A stretch of 64,000 nucleotides of DNA from Filimonas effusa (GTDB lineage: Bacteria; Bacteroidota; Bacteroidia; Chitinophagales; Chitinophagaceae): positions 1,178,001-1,242,000 of the forward strand of contig NZ_SDHZ01000001.1 of assembly GCF_004118675.1 (NCBI RefSeq), in the 5' to 3' direction. The notes beneath the pieces were generated by a model that was given only the letters and a program-made list of their open reading frames with translations, searched no databases and had not been told where the DNA came from. Positions 1 to 8,714 of the stretch are shown piece after piece. A program made the position numbers and the translations under genes. The first letter of the stretch is position 1. The number at the start of each line of letters is the position of its first letter.

Positions 1-2
1 GG

Positions 3-212
3 GATATCAGGCTCAGTTACACTGTAAAACTAAACAGGTTCAACGACCGGATGACCTTCTCGGTGTATCTGAATAACCTTGTTGTATGGACGCCTTATAA
101 AGGAGCCGATCCTGCACAATTCCTGTACGACCAGCCCGGTGTATCCGGCATCGATTTCTTTAACCTGCCATCAGCCAAAACATGGGGCTGTAATATCCTA
201 TTCCAATTCTGA
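3..212 (+). CDS. SusC/RagA TonB-dependent receptor, C-terminal end (partial)
   Basis: The reading frame enters from the left edge and encodes the last 69 residues of an outer-membrane beta-barrel. It has the typical SusC ending: a strand with RLSYTVKL, a segment with SVYLNNLVVWTPYKGADP, and a last strand ending in an aromatic residue (NILFQF). This C-terminal Phe is the usual signal for barrel assembly. The protein would import a large substrate across the outer membrane with a SusD partner, but the substrate cannot be told from this piece. The next gene starts 4 bases after the stop, so the two are probably co-transcribed. Confidence 0.85.
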   Translation, partial: DIRLSYTVKLNRFNDRMTFSVYLNNLVVWTPYKGADPAQFLYDQPGVSGIDFFNLPSAKTWGCNILFQF

Positions 213-216
213 GTAT

Positions 217-3200
217 ATGAATTCTATCAAAACATTTGCGATAGCAGCAATACTACTGACAATTTCTGCAAGCCTGGCAGCTCAGGAGGAAAACTACAGT
301 GAGCTGAAAGAAAAGATCTATATACATACCAACCACGTGTTCTTTAAACCCGGAGAACAGCTTTTTTTCAAGCTATACGTGGTCAACGGCCAAACCCAGC
401 TGCCTTCAGATCTGAGCCAGGTTGTTTATACCGATATTATAACGCCTTCCGGAAGTGTGTTAACAACCATAACCAGCCAGTTGAAAGATGGTTATGCAGA
501 AGGTTCTCACAGGTTTTACGAAAGTGAAAAAGGAGGGATCTATAAAATAAGAGCATATACCCGCCTGATGCGGAACGAAAAGGAAGCTACCTGGGCAACA
601 AAAGAGATCACTGTTCAAAAGATCATCGCCCCAAGGGTATTGATGAAACTTGAATTCAGGAAGAAAGCATATGGAGCGGGAGAGGAGGCTGTAGCGGATT
701 TCTCTATGCGCAGCCTTGACGATATGCCTGTAAGAGATCATCCGCTAACCTATAAAGTTAGCCTGGCAGGAAGGGAGTTAAGAACAGATAATACAGGAAC
801 AGACAGTACAGGGAAAGCCGTTATAAAATTTCGCTTGCCTGGCGAACTGAATACCAGGGACGGTTTACTGAATGTTGTTGTGAATTATGATTCTTACGTT
901 GAATCTATTGCCCGGAGCATTCCCATTGTATTGAATAAAATAGACCTGCAGTTGCTTCCTGAGGGCGGGTCATTGCTGGAGAACATGCCCGGCAAGGTGG
1001 CATTTAAAGCAGTGAATGAATTTGGTAAACCAGCCGATGTAAGCGGGTATATAAAGAACAGCGCCGGAGACACTGTCACCAGTTTTGAAAGTTACCATCA
1101 TGGCATGGGTTGCTTTACAATCACCCCAGGGGATAATGAAAGCTACACTGCCGTAATTACCAGTCCCGCAGGCATCAATGATTGTTATCCATTACCAAAG
1201 GCTACCCCAAAGGGTGTAGCGATGCTGTTCCGCCAGGACAGCCTGGTAAGAATAAAGCTTTCTTCGCTGCAACAACAAACTGTGCTTTTAAAAGTTTATA
1301 GCCACGATAAGGCTGTATATGAACAGCAGCTGCATTTACAAACCGGTGAACAGTGGATAAATGTCAACCCTGTACAGTTTCCCATGGGCATAGCCCGTTT
1401 TACTGTAACCGATATGATGTCACGGACACTTGCAGAAAGACTGGTATTCCTGCACCGTACAAAAACATTGCAGGTAAGTATCAGTACCAATAAGAAAGTA
1501 TATATGCCAAGGGAAACGGTAAAACTGAGCGTAAAAACAACAGATGAAACCGGCGCCCCCCTGCCAGCCAACCTGTCCCTTTCTGTAGTAGATGATAAGC
1601 TTTGGACACTTGCCGACGACAAACAGGATAATATCAGTTCATGGCTGCTGATGAGCTCAGAATTGAAAGGAAAAATAGAAGAGCCTGCCTTTTATTTCAA
1701 CAAAGAGGAACCTAAGGCAGACACAGCACTTGACCTGGTGATGTTAACGAATGGCTACCGCTACTTCGAATATATCGATTCGGTAGCAATAGATGGTAAA
1801 CTAAGGTATAAGCAGGAGTTGTCTGGAATGTTGACAGGAGTGGTACGCAATAAACATGGTAAGCCGGTTAAAGCAAAAGTTTACCTGCTGGGCTCCCCTG
1901 GTTATATGGGAGAAGGTAGCGGAATTGCTGCCTGGCAGACAGATGAAGACGGCATGTTCTTTTTCACAGGGTTAAAACCAGGGTTCTTCTATCAGTTGAT
2001 GGCAAGGTCCGATGCCAAAAGAGAACAGGTCTCTATAAAGCTCCTCAAACAGGGAACAAACGTTGACCCGTTTCAGACGAAGGACAGCCTCGCCGGCAAT
2101 GACAAAATGGATCCGAAGGTGATTGCTCCCGGGCAGGAGCTGGCAAAACGGCCCGCTGTGAGAGAAGATAGTATATCAAGCGGCAGTAGTAAACTTGAGG
2201 ACGTAGTGGTAGTAGGATATGGCATGACAAAACTGAAGAGCATAACAGGAAGCGTTACCAGCGTTAACATGGGCGAGTTGTTATATTCAGATCTTAATAC
2301 CGCATTACAGGGCAGATTGCCAGGAATCGCCATTACCCGGAATGCCAATCCATCAGAATATCCAACCATCAGCTTAAGAGGCAGCAGGTCTTTCAGCTAT
2401 GGCAATGCGCCGTTGATTATTGTAAATGGAATGCCTGTGGAGAAACTGGATATGACTATCAATCCAGCTGAAATAGCCAACATAACGGTAATGAAAGATG
2501 CCGGCGCTACTGCCTTATATGGCAGCCAGGCCGCTAATGGCGTTATTATTATAACCACACTGGATCAACGGAATAATTACGGGCATGTCAGGCTAAAACT
2601 TGAATTCCCGCACTATGCTTCGCTGCCGGTCCCGCGTTCGGAAGTTTCTTTAAGCTACAATGTTCGCTTTTATGCCCCCAGGTACTCCTCCGTAAATACC
2701 AGTTTCCGCGACGACTTCAGGGAAACGATTTACTGGAACCCGGTAGTACAAACAGACAAAAAAGGCGAGGCATCGCTGAGTTTTTGTAATAGCGATGCTA
2801 CTACTACCTTCAGGATCATCGCCGAAGGTATTGGCTACAATGGCAAACCCGGCCAGCAACAGCAAACCTATTCAGCGCGGCCCGCATTAAGTGTTGATGC
2901 CAAAATACCTCCTTATCTCACCGTTGGTGATACGGCACTGATTCCCGTAAATCTTAAGAACAATACCGACACTGCCAGCAAAATAGTAGTATCAGCCATT
3001 ATGCCCCGGGGAATGCACCTGCTTTACAGACCCGATACGCTGCTGTTAAAACCCGACAGTTCCATGCAGGTGCTGGTGCCGGCAACTGCTGCCAGGTCTT
3101 TGGATGATAATATGATGTTTGAAGTGTGCACCGGGCAAATTAGCGAAACCATATCCCTGCCTGTAACAGTGGGTGAAAAAGGATTTCCGGTAAACCTCTC

Positions 3201-4704
3201 CCTTTCAGGCAATGAGGCGGCTGAACGGAATTTTATCGTTGGCCCCATCGTAAAGCATAGCCTGAAAGCCAGCTTTCAGTCGTTTACCGGTATGGAAGAG
3301 CAGCTGTTGCACGACATGAGATCCATGCTGCGGGAGCCTTACGGGTGCTTTGAACAAGTATCTTCTACAACCTATCCCAATATACTGATACTAAAATATC
3401 TGCGTGAAGCCAAAAAAACGAATAGGGCCGTAGAAAGAATAGCGTTGAGTTATATCCATGAAGGTTATCGTAAACTGGTGGGTTACGAAACTTCGGAATA
3501 TGGCTTTGAATGGTTTGGACGTACACCCGCACAGGAAGTGCTTACCGCATATGGCCTGATGGAGTTTACCGATATGAAGCCTTTCGCCGATGTAAACGAA
3601 AAGATGCTGGAACGTACAAAACAGTTTTTGTTGAACAGGCGCGATTGTACCGGTGGCTTCATGATCAAAGGTGAAAGGTATAGAGAGAAAGATAAACCAG
3701 ACACCCTGGCTAATAGCTACATCGTATATGCCTTTACCGAGGCAGGCATGGGCAAGGAAGTGATTCCCGAATATGAAGCCTCGGTTAAGGCGGCCTTCGC
3801 AACCAAAGATCCCTACCAGCTGGCGTTGATGGCAATTGCTGCCGCTAATATGCAAAAGAACACCGATTACGACTCCCTGATGCAGTTGTTGAACACTACT
3901 ACCGTGAAAGCCAGGGAAAGCATTGTCCATTCCTATGGAGCTTCGTTGCAGGTAGAAGCCATGGCGCTGCATGCATTGGCATTGTCGAAGCACCCGCATC
4001 CCAACAAACCTATGATGGCGCGCCTGCTAAGTAATATCCATTCAGAAAGAAGCTATTATGGTTATGGATCAACCCAGGCAACGGTTCTCGCCCTGAAAGC
4101 CATGATGGCGTTCCGTTTACTGAAAGATTCTTCCGACAATAAAACGCAGATCACAGCACGGCTGAATGATACGCTTATAAACGGCACCACCCGCCTGGAC
4201 TCACTGATCAAAACCGGTGAGAACCACTTATCAGTAAGTTACTCCGGCAACCTGCAGGTTAACCCATACAATTTTGAAGTAAGCTACTACACCAATACGC
4301 CTCCGGCCAGTGATAGCTGCGCAGTAGAGTTATCAGCTGCGCTCGCCGGCAATAAAGTACGCGTCGGAGAAACAATTCGTTTAAATATAACAGTAGAGAA
4401 CCTCCGGGATAAAGAGCAGCCTATGACCATTGCAAAATTGGGTATACCGGCAGGACTCTCGCTTCAGCCATGGCAACTGAAACAGTTGACAGAACAAAAC
4501 AAGGTCGCTTATTACGAAATATTCGATAACTACCTGGTGTTCTATTGGCGCGATCTGGCAGCAAAAGAAATAAAGAAAATGGGTCTCGACCTGAAGGCCG
4601 ATATTCCCGGCAGCTATAAAGGCAGGGCCAATAACAGCTATTTATATTATACGCCTGAATATAAACATTGGCAGGAAGGACTTGAAGTAAAAGTTCTTCC
4701 TTAG
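217..4704 (+). CDS. Alpha-2-macroglobulin-like protein with embedded TonB plug domain
   Basis: The start ATG at 217 was chosen because it gives a clean signal peptide (MNSIKTFAIAAILLTISASLAAQ) and lies 4 bases after the SusC stop; the open frame runs further upstream but overlaps SusC. The product is 1495 residues. Seen in order: MG-type beta domains including an MG2-like segment (about 430-470), a carboxypeptidase-regulatory-like beta domain (about 545-600), a TonB-receptor plug domain starting at VVVVGYG (about 662-785), an A2M family segment with YWNPVVQTDKKGEA, and a helical thioester domain with the motif GCFEQ around C1044. The GCxEQ motif is the internal thioester of macroglobulins, which trap proteases. 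A plug domain without a barrel suggests docking to a SusC or SusD partner on the surface. Its function in this combination is inferred, not known. Confidence 0.85.
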   Translation: MNSIKTFAIAAILLTISASLAAQEENYSELKEKIYIHTNHVFFKPGEQLFFKLYVVNGQTQLPSDLSQVVYTDIITPSGSVLTTITSQLKDGYAEGSHRFYESEKGGIYKIRAYTRLMRNEKEATWATKEITVQKIIAPRVLMKLEFRKKAYGAGEEAVADFSMRSLDDMPVRDHPLTYKVSLAGRELRTDNTGTDSTGKAVIKFRLPGELNTRDGLLNVVVNYDSYVESIARSIPIVLNKIDLQLLPEGGSLLENMPGKVAFKAVNEFGKPADVSGYIKNSAGDTVTSFESYHHGMGCFTITPGDNESYTAVITSPAGINDCYPLPKATPKGVAMLFRQDSLVRIKLSSLQQQTVLLKVYSHDKAVYEQQLHLQTGEQWINVNPVQFPMGIARFTVTDMMSRTLAERLVFLHRTKTLQVSISTNKKVYMPRETVKLSVKTTDETGAPLPANLSLSVVDDKLWTLADDKQDNISSWLLMSSELKGKIEEPAFYFNKEEPKADTALDLVMLTNGYRYFEYIDSVAIDGKLRYKQELSGMLTGVVRNKHGKPVKAKVYLLGSPGYMGEGSGIAAWQTDEDGMFFFTGLKPGFFYQLMARSDAKREQVSIKLLKQGTNVDPFQTKDSLAGNDKMDPKVIAPGQELAKRPAVREDSISSGSSKLEDVVVVGYGMTKLKSITGSVTSVNMGELLYSDLNTALQGRLPGIAITRNANPSEYPTISLRGSRSFSYGNAPLIIVNGMPVEKLDMTINPAEIANITVMKDAGATALYGSQAANGVIIITTLDQRNNYGHVRLKLEFPHYASLPVPRSEVSLSYNVRFYAPRYSSVNTSFRDDFRETIYWNPVVQTDKKGEASLSFCNSDATTTFRIIAEGIGYNGKPGQQQQTYSARPALSVDAKIPPYLTVGDTALIPVNLKNNTDTASKIVVSAIMPRGMHLLYRPDTLLLKPDSSMQVLVPATAARSLDDNMMFEVCTGQISETISLPVTVGEKGFPVNLSLSGNEAAERNFIVGPIVKHSLKASFQSFTGMEEQLLHDMRSMLREPYGCFEQVSSTTYPNILILKYLREAKKTNRAVERIALSYIHEGYRKLVGYETSEYGFEWFGRTPAQEVLTAYGLMEFTDMKPFADVNEKMLERTKQFLLNRRDCTGGFMIKGERYREKDKPDTLANSYIVYAFTEAGMGKEVIPEYEASVKAAFATKDPYQLALMAIAAANMQKNTDYDSLMQLLNTTTVKARESIVHSYGASLQVEAMALHALALSKHPHPNKPMMARLLSNIHSERSYYGYGSTQATVLALKAMMAFRLLKDSSDNKTQITARLNDTLINGTTRLDSLIKTGENHLSVSYSGNLQVNPYNFEVSYYTNTPPASDSCAVELSAALAGNKVRVGETIRLNITVENLRDKEQPMTIAKLGIPAGLSLQPWQLKQLTEQNKVAYYEIFDNYLVFYWRDLAAKEIKKMGLDLKADIPGSYKGRANNSYLYYTPEYKHWQEGLEVKVLP

Positions 4705-5051
4705 TGACCACAACGTTCAACCCTTAACCCATGGTCATCAACTAACCATTATTGTGAAAATAGGCCAGGGCTGGTCATCATTTTGGCCAGCCTTTTTATT
4801 AGGCCATATGGCTTCCCCTGGAAATAGTATAATGTTTTTAAGGTGTATCACGCATTTTTGACGGGCTGTTCGCAATTGCGTTTAAGTTGTTATATTTGTT
4901 TAAGTCCGTATTTTATTTTGAATCACTTCATCAACATACACTGCTCGTACATGGCCTTCCTCAGAAGTGCCTGTGCCAACATTCCATAAGGAGTGTTGCT
5001 TCTTGTATTTATCAACACAATCTTATTTATTTACCAAAACTAGTTTCACTA
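4705..5051. other. Non-coding region with terminator and possible promoter
   Basis: Apart from the terminator, this 347-base gap holds TATATTTG at 4891-4898, a full match to the Bacteroidota -7 element (TAnnTTTG). No good TTTG -33 element lies at the usual 19-21 base distance. If used, the transcript would have a leader of roughly 150 bases before the ATG at 5052. The open frame of the next gene extends back into this gap, but I see no protein family resemblance there. Confidence 0.35.
4769..4800 (+). terminator. Rho-independent terminator after the macroglobulin gene
   Basis: An 8-bp stem, GGCTGGTC with GGCCAGCC (one G-T pair), encloses an 8-base loop and is followed by TTTTTATT. It sits about 65 bases after the stop at 4704 and closes the SusC/macroglobulin operon. 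Confidence 0.75.
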
Positions 5052-6128
5052 ATGAAAATGGTGGCTATTATTGGCTTGGGTAAAGTGGGCGCACTTGTAG
5101 GCACTTTACTGGCCGAAGAATTTACCGTTCATGGATTTGATCGTCAATCCCCCGCAGAAGCCGTTGGCTTTCCTGTTATGACAGGAGATGTAACCAATGA
5201 AACGGCTTTGCTGGATTTCCTTTCGGGCAAGGATGCTGTAGTGTCCTGCCTTCCTTACCACCTTAACATTGGTGTGGCCAGGGTAGCGCACGCTCTCGGC
5301 ATTCATTACTTCGATCTTACGGAAGATGTCCCTACTACAACAGCAGTACGCCACATGGCAGAAACTTCTAAAGGAGCAATGGTGCCGCAATGCGGCCTGG
5401 CTCCCGGTTTTATTGGAATAGTGGGAGCAGCACTTTGTAAGCGCTTCACCAAACTACGGGATATAGAACTAAGGGTGGGCGCATTGCCACGTTACCCCAA
5501 CGGCCAGCTAGGCTATTCTTTCACCTGGTCGCCGGCAGGTGTTATCAACGAGTACATCAACGATGCCGAAGTGATCCATAATGGCGTACGCAAGTTCGTT
5601 CCTTCCCTCGAAGGCATAGAAATGATAAATATAGAAGGGCAGGAATTTGAAGCATTCTCCACATCGGGAGGACTCGGCACTTTATGCGAAACACTCGAGG
5701 GAAAGGTCGACACCCTCAATTATAAAACCATGCGCTATCCCGGTCACGCCAGGCTAATGCGTTTCCTGCTTTATGAACTGATACTCAAAGAAAAAAAACA
5801 ACTTGTTGAAGAAATCCTCACAGAAGCCAAACCGCCGGTGAAAGAAGATGTTGTTTATGTGTATGCTGTGGTAGAAGGATGGAAAGAAGACCGTCTGGCC
5901 AGGGAAGAATTTTACCAGGCTTATCACCCGCTATCCATCCTTGGAAGGGAATGGAGGGCCATATCCTGGACAACAGCAGCTTCTATTGCTGCCGTCGTGG
6001 AAATGGTAGCAAAGGGAATACTCCCACAGAAGGGATTTGTTAAACAGGAAGATATTAGCTTCGACGATTTCCGGAACACAAGATGGGGAAGGTTATACGC
6101 CACTGCAGAAACTAGGTCCATCGTATAA
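5052..6128 (+). CDS. Saccharopine dehydrogenase family protein
   Basis: The 358-residue product starts with a Rossmann dinucleotide motif (GLGKVG, residues 8-13) directly after the chosen ATG; longer upstream starts add unrelated residues. A second ATG two codons later would also work. The family oxidises saccharopine to 2-aminoadipate 6-semialdehyde and glutamate with NAD(P)+, or runs similar reactions. The segment QCGLAPGFIGIVGAAL is typical of the family. It is first of three closely packed genes (10-base gaps) whose other members fit the next steps of lysine breakdown, which supports a degradative role. The lysine-ketoglutarate reductase that would feed it is not in the window. Assignment to the family is firm; the exact substrate is inferred from context. 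Confidence 0.85.
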   Translation: MKMVAIIGLGKVGALVGTLLAEEFTVHGFDRQSPAEAVGFPVMTGDVTNETALLDFLSGKDAVVSCLPYHLNIGVARVAHALGIHYFDLTEDVPTTTAVRHMAETSKGAMVPQCGLAPGFIGIVGAALCKRFTKLRDIELRVGALPRYPNGQLGYSFTWSPAGVINEYINDAEVIHNGVRKFVPSLEGIEMINIEGQEFEAFSTSGGLGTLCETLEGKVDTLNYKTMRYPGHARLMRFLLYELILKEKKQLVEEILTEAKPPVKEDVVYVYAVVEGWKEDRLAREEFYQAYHPLSILGREWRAISWTTAASIAAVVEMVAKGILPQKGFVKQEDISFDDFRNTRWGRLYATAETRSIV

Positions 6129-6138
6129 AAGAAATGCT

Positions 6139-7044
6139 ATGAACAAGATCCAAACCTGGCAAGAAGTGCTCGATGGCCTTACGCACCGCTATAAGGAAAG
6201 AGTTCCGGATGTAAAAGGCATTCTCGAGGCCATGAAACAGGAAGAACTTCTGCAAAACGAAGATGAAATAGAAAACGATCATATTGCGTTCCGCACAATG
6301 GGTGTAGCCCATCTGGGTGTGGCTTCTCTTGAAAAGATCTTCCTTCATTACGGCTATGTAAAACGGGACTATTATTTCTTTCCTGAGAAGAAATTAAATG
6401 CCTGGTGGTATGCGCCACCGGCCGAATTCCTGCCACGGATATTTATATCGGAGCTAAGGGTGGAAGACCTCTCCGACAAAGCCAGAACTATCATTCATTC
6501 TTATACCAATACGGTAACAGCCGATCCTGTAGACAGTCTTGACCTTGACAATCCAGCCGAAACCATTCGTTTCCTGCATAGCCCGTTATGGCATACGCCC
6601 TCACTTGACGATTATAAACAACTGGCAGCTGAAAGCGAATATGCAGCCTGGGTGATCTTTAACAGGTACTACCTTAACCATTATACTTTATCGGTTCATC
6701 AGCTGAAAAAAGGGTATAACACAGTTGCCGGCTTTAACGATTTCCTGGAGAAGCACGGTTTCCGGCTTAATAATTCAGGAGGAAAAATAAAGCAAAGCCC
6801 AGATGGACTGCTTATTCAAAGCAGTACTGTCGCGGGCCAGGTAGAAGCAGAATTTGCCCGGGGAGAAAAAATGCTGATCCCCGGCTCCTATGTCGAATTT
6901 GCTGAAAGAAGGGTACTGCCCGCTTTTCAGCACCTTCAACCGAATGAAATAACACGAAGCCACAGGAGAGAAGGTTTCGAGGCCGGTAATGCAGATAAGA
7001 TCTTTGAAAGTACTTATACGGCACAGGCTAAACAATTACTTTAA
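6139..7044 (+). CDS. hglS: DUF1338 / HglS-type 2-oxoadipate dioxygenase/decarboxylase
   Basis: The 301-residue product starts at the ATG 10 bases after the previous stop (MNKIQTWQEVLDGL). It matches the DUF1338 family, shown in Pseudomonas to be the Fe(II) enzyme HglS, which turns 2-oxoadipate into D-2-hydroxyglutarate. Candidate metal ligands are H48 in DHIAFRTMG, H181 in NHYTLSVH and E253 in YVEFAERR; their spacing is similar to the His/His/Glu set known for HglS. The protein is shorter than the Pseudomonas enzyme (about 460 residues). It sits between a saccharopine dehydrogenase-like gene and an ALDH7-like gene, so the whole set fits lysine to 2-hydroxyglutarate. An aminotransferase for 2-aminoadipate is missing locally. 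Confidence 0.8.
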   Translation: MNKIQTWQEVLDGLTHRYKERVPDVKGILEAMKQEELLQNEDEIENDHIAFRTMGVAHLGVASLEKIFLHYGYVKRDYYFFPEKKLNAWWYAPPAEFLPRIFISELRVEDLSDKARTIIHSYTNTVTADPVDSLDLDNPAETIRFLHSPLWHTPSLDDYKQLAAESEYAAWVIFNRYYLNHYTLSVHQLKKGYNTVAGFNDFLEKHGFRLNNSGGKIKQSPDGLLIQSSTVAGQVEAEFARGEKMLIPGSYVEFAERRVLPAFQHLQPNEITRSHRREGFEAGNADKIFESTYTAQAKQLL

Positions 7045-7054
7045 CGCACTTGAT

Positions 7055-8587
7055 ATGAAAGATATTCTAAAACAACTTGATATTGCCGGCGAAAACAAAG
7101 GCACCAGCACAGGAACTGAATGGCTTCCGGGTTCAGGCGATCTGTTACAAATTAAATCGCCTGTCGACGGATCACCCATTGCAACCGTACAGCAAACTGA
7201 TGATAAAAACTATGAAGCCGTTATGGCAAAAGCGGCAGAAGCCTTTGCCTCGTGGCGTCTATGGCCCGCACCTAAAAGAGGCGAAGTGGTGCGCCAGGTA
7301 GGAGAGGCCTTGCGCAATCACAAGGAAGCGCTTGGCAAACTGGTATCGTACGAAATGGGTAAAAGCCTGCAGGAAGGATATGGAGAAGTACAGGAAATGA
7401 TCGATATCTGCGACTTTGCAGTAGGATTGTCCCGCCAGCTCTATGGATTAACCATTCACAGCGAAAGAGCAGGTCACCGGATGTACGAACAGTGGCATCC
7501 GCTGGGTACAGTAGGTATTATTTCCGCTTTTAACTTCCCTGTAGCGGTATGGAGCTGGAATGCTATGCTGGCTTGGGTTTGCGGCGATGTATGCATCTGG
7601 AAGCCATCCGAAAAAACGCCACTGAGCGCCGTGGCTTGTCAGCATATTATCAGTAAGGTATTCCAAAAAAACCAGGTTCCTGAGGGCGTATGCAGCCTGG
7701 TAACAGGTGCCAGAGCGCTGGGAGAAAAGCTCGCAGCCGACCACCGTATTCCATTACTTTCCGCCACAGGCTCAACCAGAATGGGAAAAGCAGTTGCTGC
7801 CACCGTTGGAGCCAGGTTGGGTAAAACACTGCTGGAGCTTGGAGGCAACAACGCCATCATCATTACACCCGAAGCCGATCTTAATATTGCTATTATTGGA
7901 GCTGTATTTGGTGCAGTAGGAACCGCTGGTCAGCGCTGCACCACAACCCGGAGACTCATTATACACGCATCCGTTTATGAAACGGTTAAGAATAAACTTG
8001 CCGCAGCCTATGCACAGTTGCGGATAGGCAACCCGCTCGATGAACACAACCACGTAGGGCCCCTTATCGATAAAGCAGCAGTACAACAATACTTGTCTGC
8101 AATAGAAAAGTGCAAAACTGAAGGCGGAAACTTCGTCGTAGAAGGCGGAGTGCTGGAAGGAGCAGGTTACGAAAGCGGCTGTTATGTTAAACCATGTATT
8201 GCAGAAGCACAGCCGCACTATGAGATCGTACAGCAGGAAACATTTGCGCCCATATTATATTTATTGAAGTATAATACACTGGAAGAAGCTATCGCCATTC
8301 AGAATGGCGTGCCGCAGGGACTATCATCTTCTATAATGACGCTTAACCTCCGGGAAGCCGAAACATTTTTATCTGCAGCAGGATCCGACTGTGGCATTGC
8401 CAATGTCAATATAGGCACATCCGGCGCAGAAATAGGTGGCGCTTTCGGAGGCGAAAAAGAAACCGGGGGCGGCAGGGAAAGCGGTTCCGATGCATGGCGT
8501 AATTACATGCGCAGGCAAACCAATACTATTAACTATAGCACCGCATTACCGCTGGCCCAGGGCATTAAGTTTGAATTAGGTGAGTAA
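7055..8587 (+). CDS. Aldehyde dehydrogenase, ALDH7 / aminoadipate-semialdehyde type
   Basis: The 510-residue, full-length NAD(P)+-dependent aldehyde dehydrogenase starts at the ATG 10 bases after the DUF1338 stop. The catalytic Cys is C295 in GQRCTTTRR and the general base is E261 in LELGGNN. The GQRCTTTRR form and the sequence AFNFPVAVWSWNAMLAW are typical of the ALDH7A1 (antiquitin) branch, which oxidises 2-aminoadipate 6-semialdehyde to 2-aminoadipate. That is exactly the step expected after saccharopine dehydrogenase. It is cytoplasmic, with no signal peptide. It is the last gene of the operon: a terminator follows. Confidence 0.9.
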   Translation: MKDILKQLDIAGENKGTSTGTEWLPGSGDLLQIKSPVDGSPIATVQQTDDKNYEAVMAKAAEAFASWRLWPAPKRGEVVRQVGEALRNHKEALGKLVSYEMGKSLQEGYGEVQEMIDICDFAVGLSRQLYGLTIHSERAGHRMYEQWHPLGTVGIISAFNFPVAVWSWNAMLAWVCGDVCIWKPSEKTPLSAVACQHIISKVFQKNQVPEGVCSLVTGARALGEKLAADHRIPLLSATGSTRMGKAVAATVGARLGKTLLELGGNNAIIITPEADLNIAIIGAVFGAVGTAGQRCTTTRRLIIHASVYETVKNKLAAAYAQLRIGNPLDEHNHVGPLIDKAAVQQYLSAIEKCKTEGGNFVVEGGVLEGAGYESGCYVKPCIAEAQPHYEIVQQETFAPILYLLKYNTLEEAIAIQNGVPQGLSSSIMTLNLREAETFLSAAGSDCGIANVNIGTSGAEIGGAFGGEKETGGGRESGSDAWRNYMRRQTNTINYSTALPLAQGIKFELGE

Positions 8588-8623
8588 ATAAGGTACCAGT
8601 CATAACATGGCCCGGTATATAAT

Positions 8624-8667
8624 AAATGGTCAGGATGTTACCGGCATCCTGGCCATTTGTGTTTTTA
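8624..8667 (+). terminator. Rho-independent terminator after the lysine operon
   Basis: A 14-bp stem (8624-8637 with 8645-8658, one G-T pair) and a 7-base loop are followed by a T-rich stretch (GTGTTTTTAT). The hairpin tail overlaps the proposed -33 element of the sigma factor promoter. Confidence 0.85.
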
Positions 8668-8687
8668 TATGGCGCTGGATACTTTAA
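8656..8687 (+). promoter_or_regulatory. Predicted promoter of the sigma/anti-sigma genes
   Basis: TTTG at 8656-8659 is separated by 20 bases from TACTTTAA at 8680-8687. This fits the Bacteroidota housekeeping promoter (TTTG, 19-21 bases, TAnnTTTG) except for the last base. The start of transcription would fall near 8692, inside the palindrome at 8685-8703. Confidence 0.5.
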
Positions 8688-8703
8688 TATTACGGTAATA
8701 TTA
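8685..8703. repeat. 19-bp palindrome upstream of the sigma factor gene, copy 1
   Basis: TAATATTAC-G-GTAATATTA is a perfect inverted repeat around a single central base. It overlaps the end of the proposed -7 element and the expected transcription start, where a repressor or activator dimer could act. Its 17-bp core occurs again at 9294-9310. Confidence 0.6.
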
Positions 8704-8714
8704 GCCTGATACCT

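Noticed and set aside
3391-3999. 202-residue minus-strand frame inside the macroglobulin gene
   Set aside because: It lies opposite the thioester domain of a well-supported protein and has no family resemblance.
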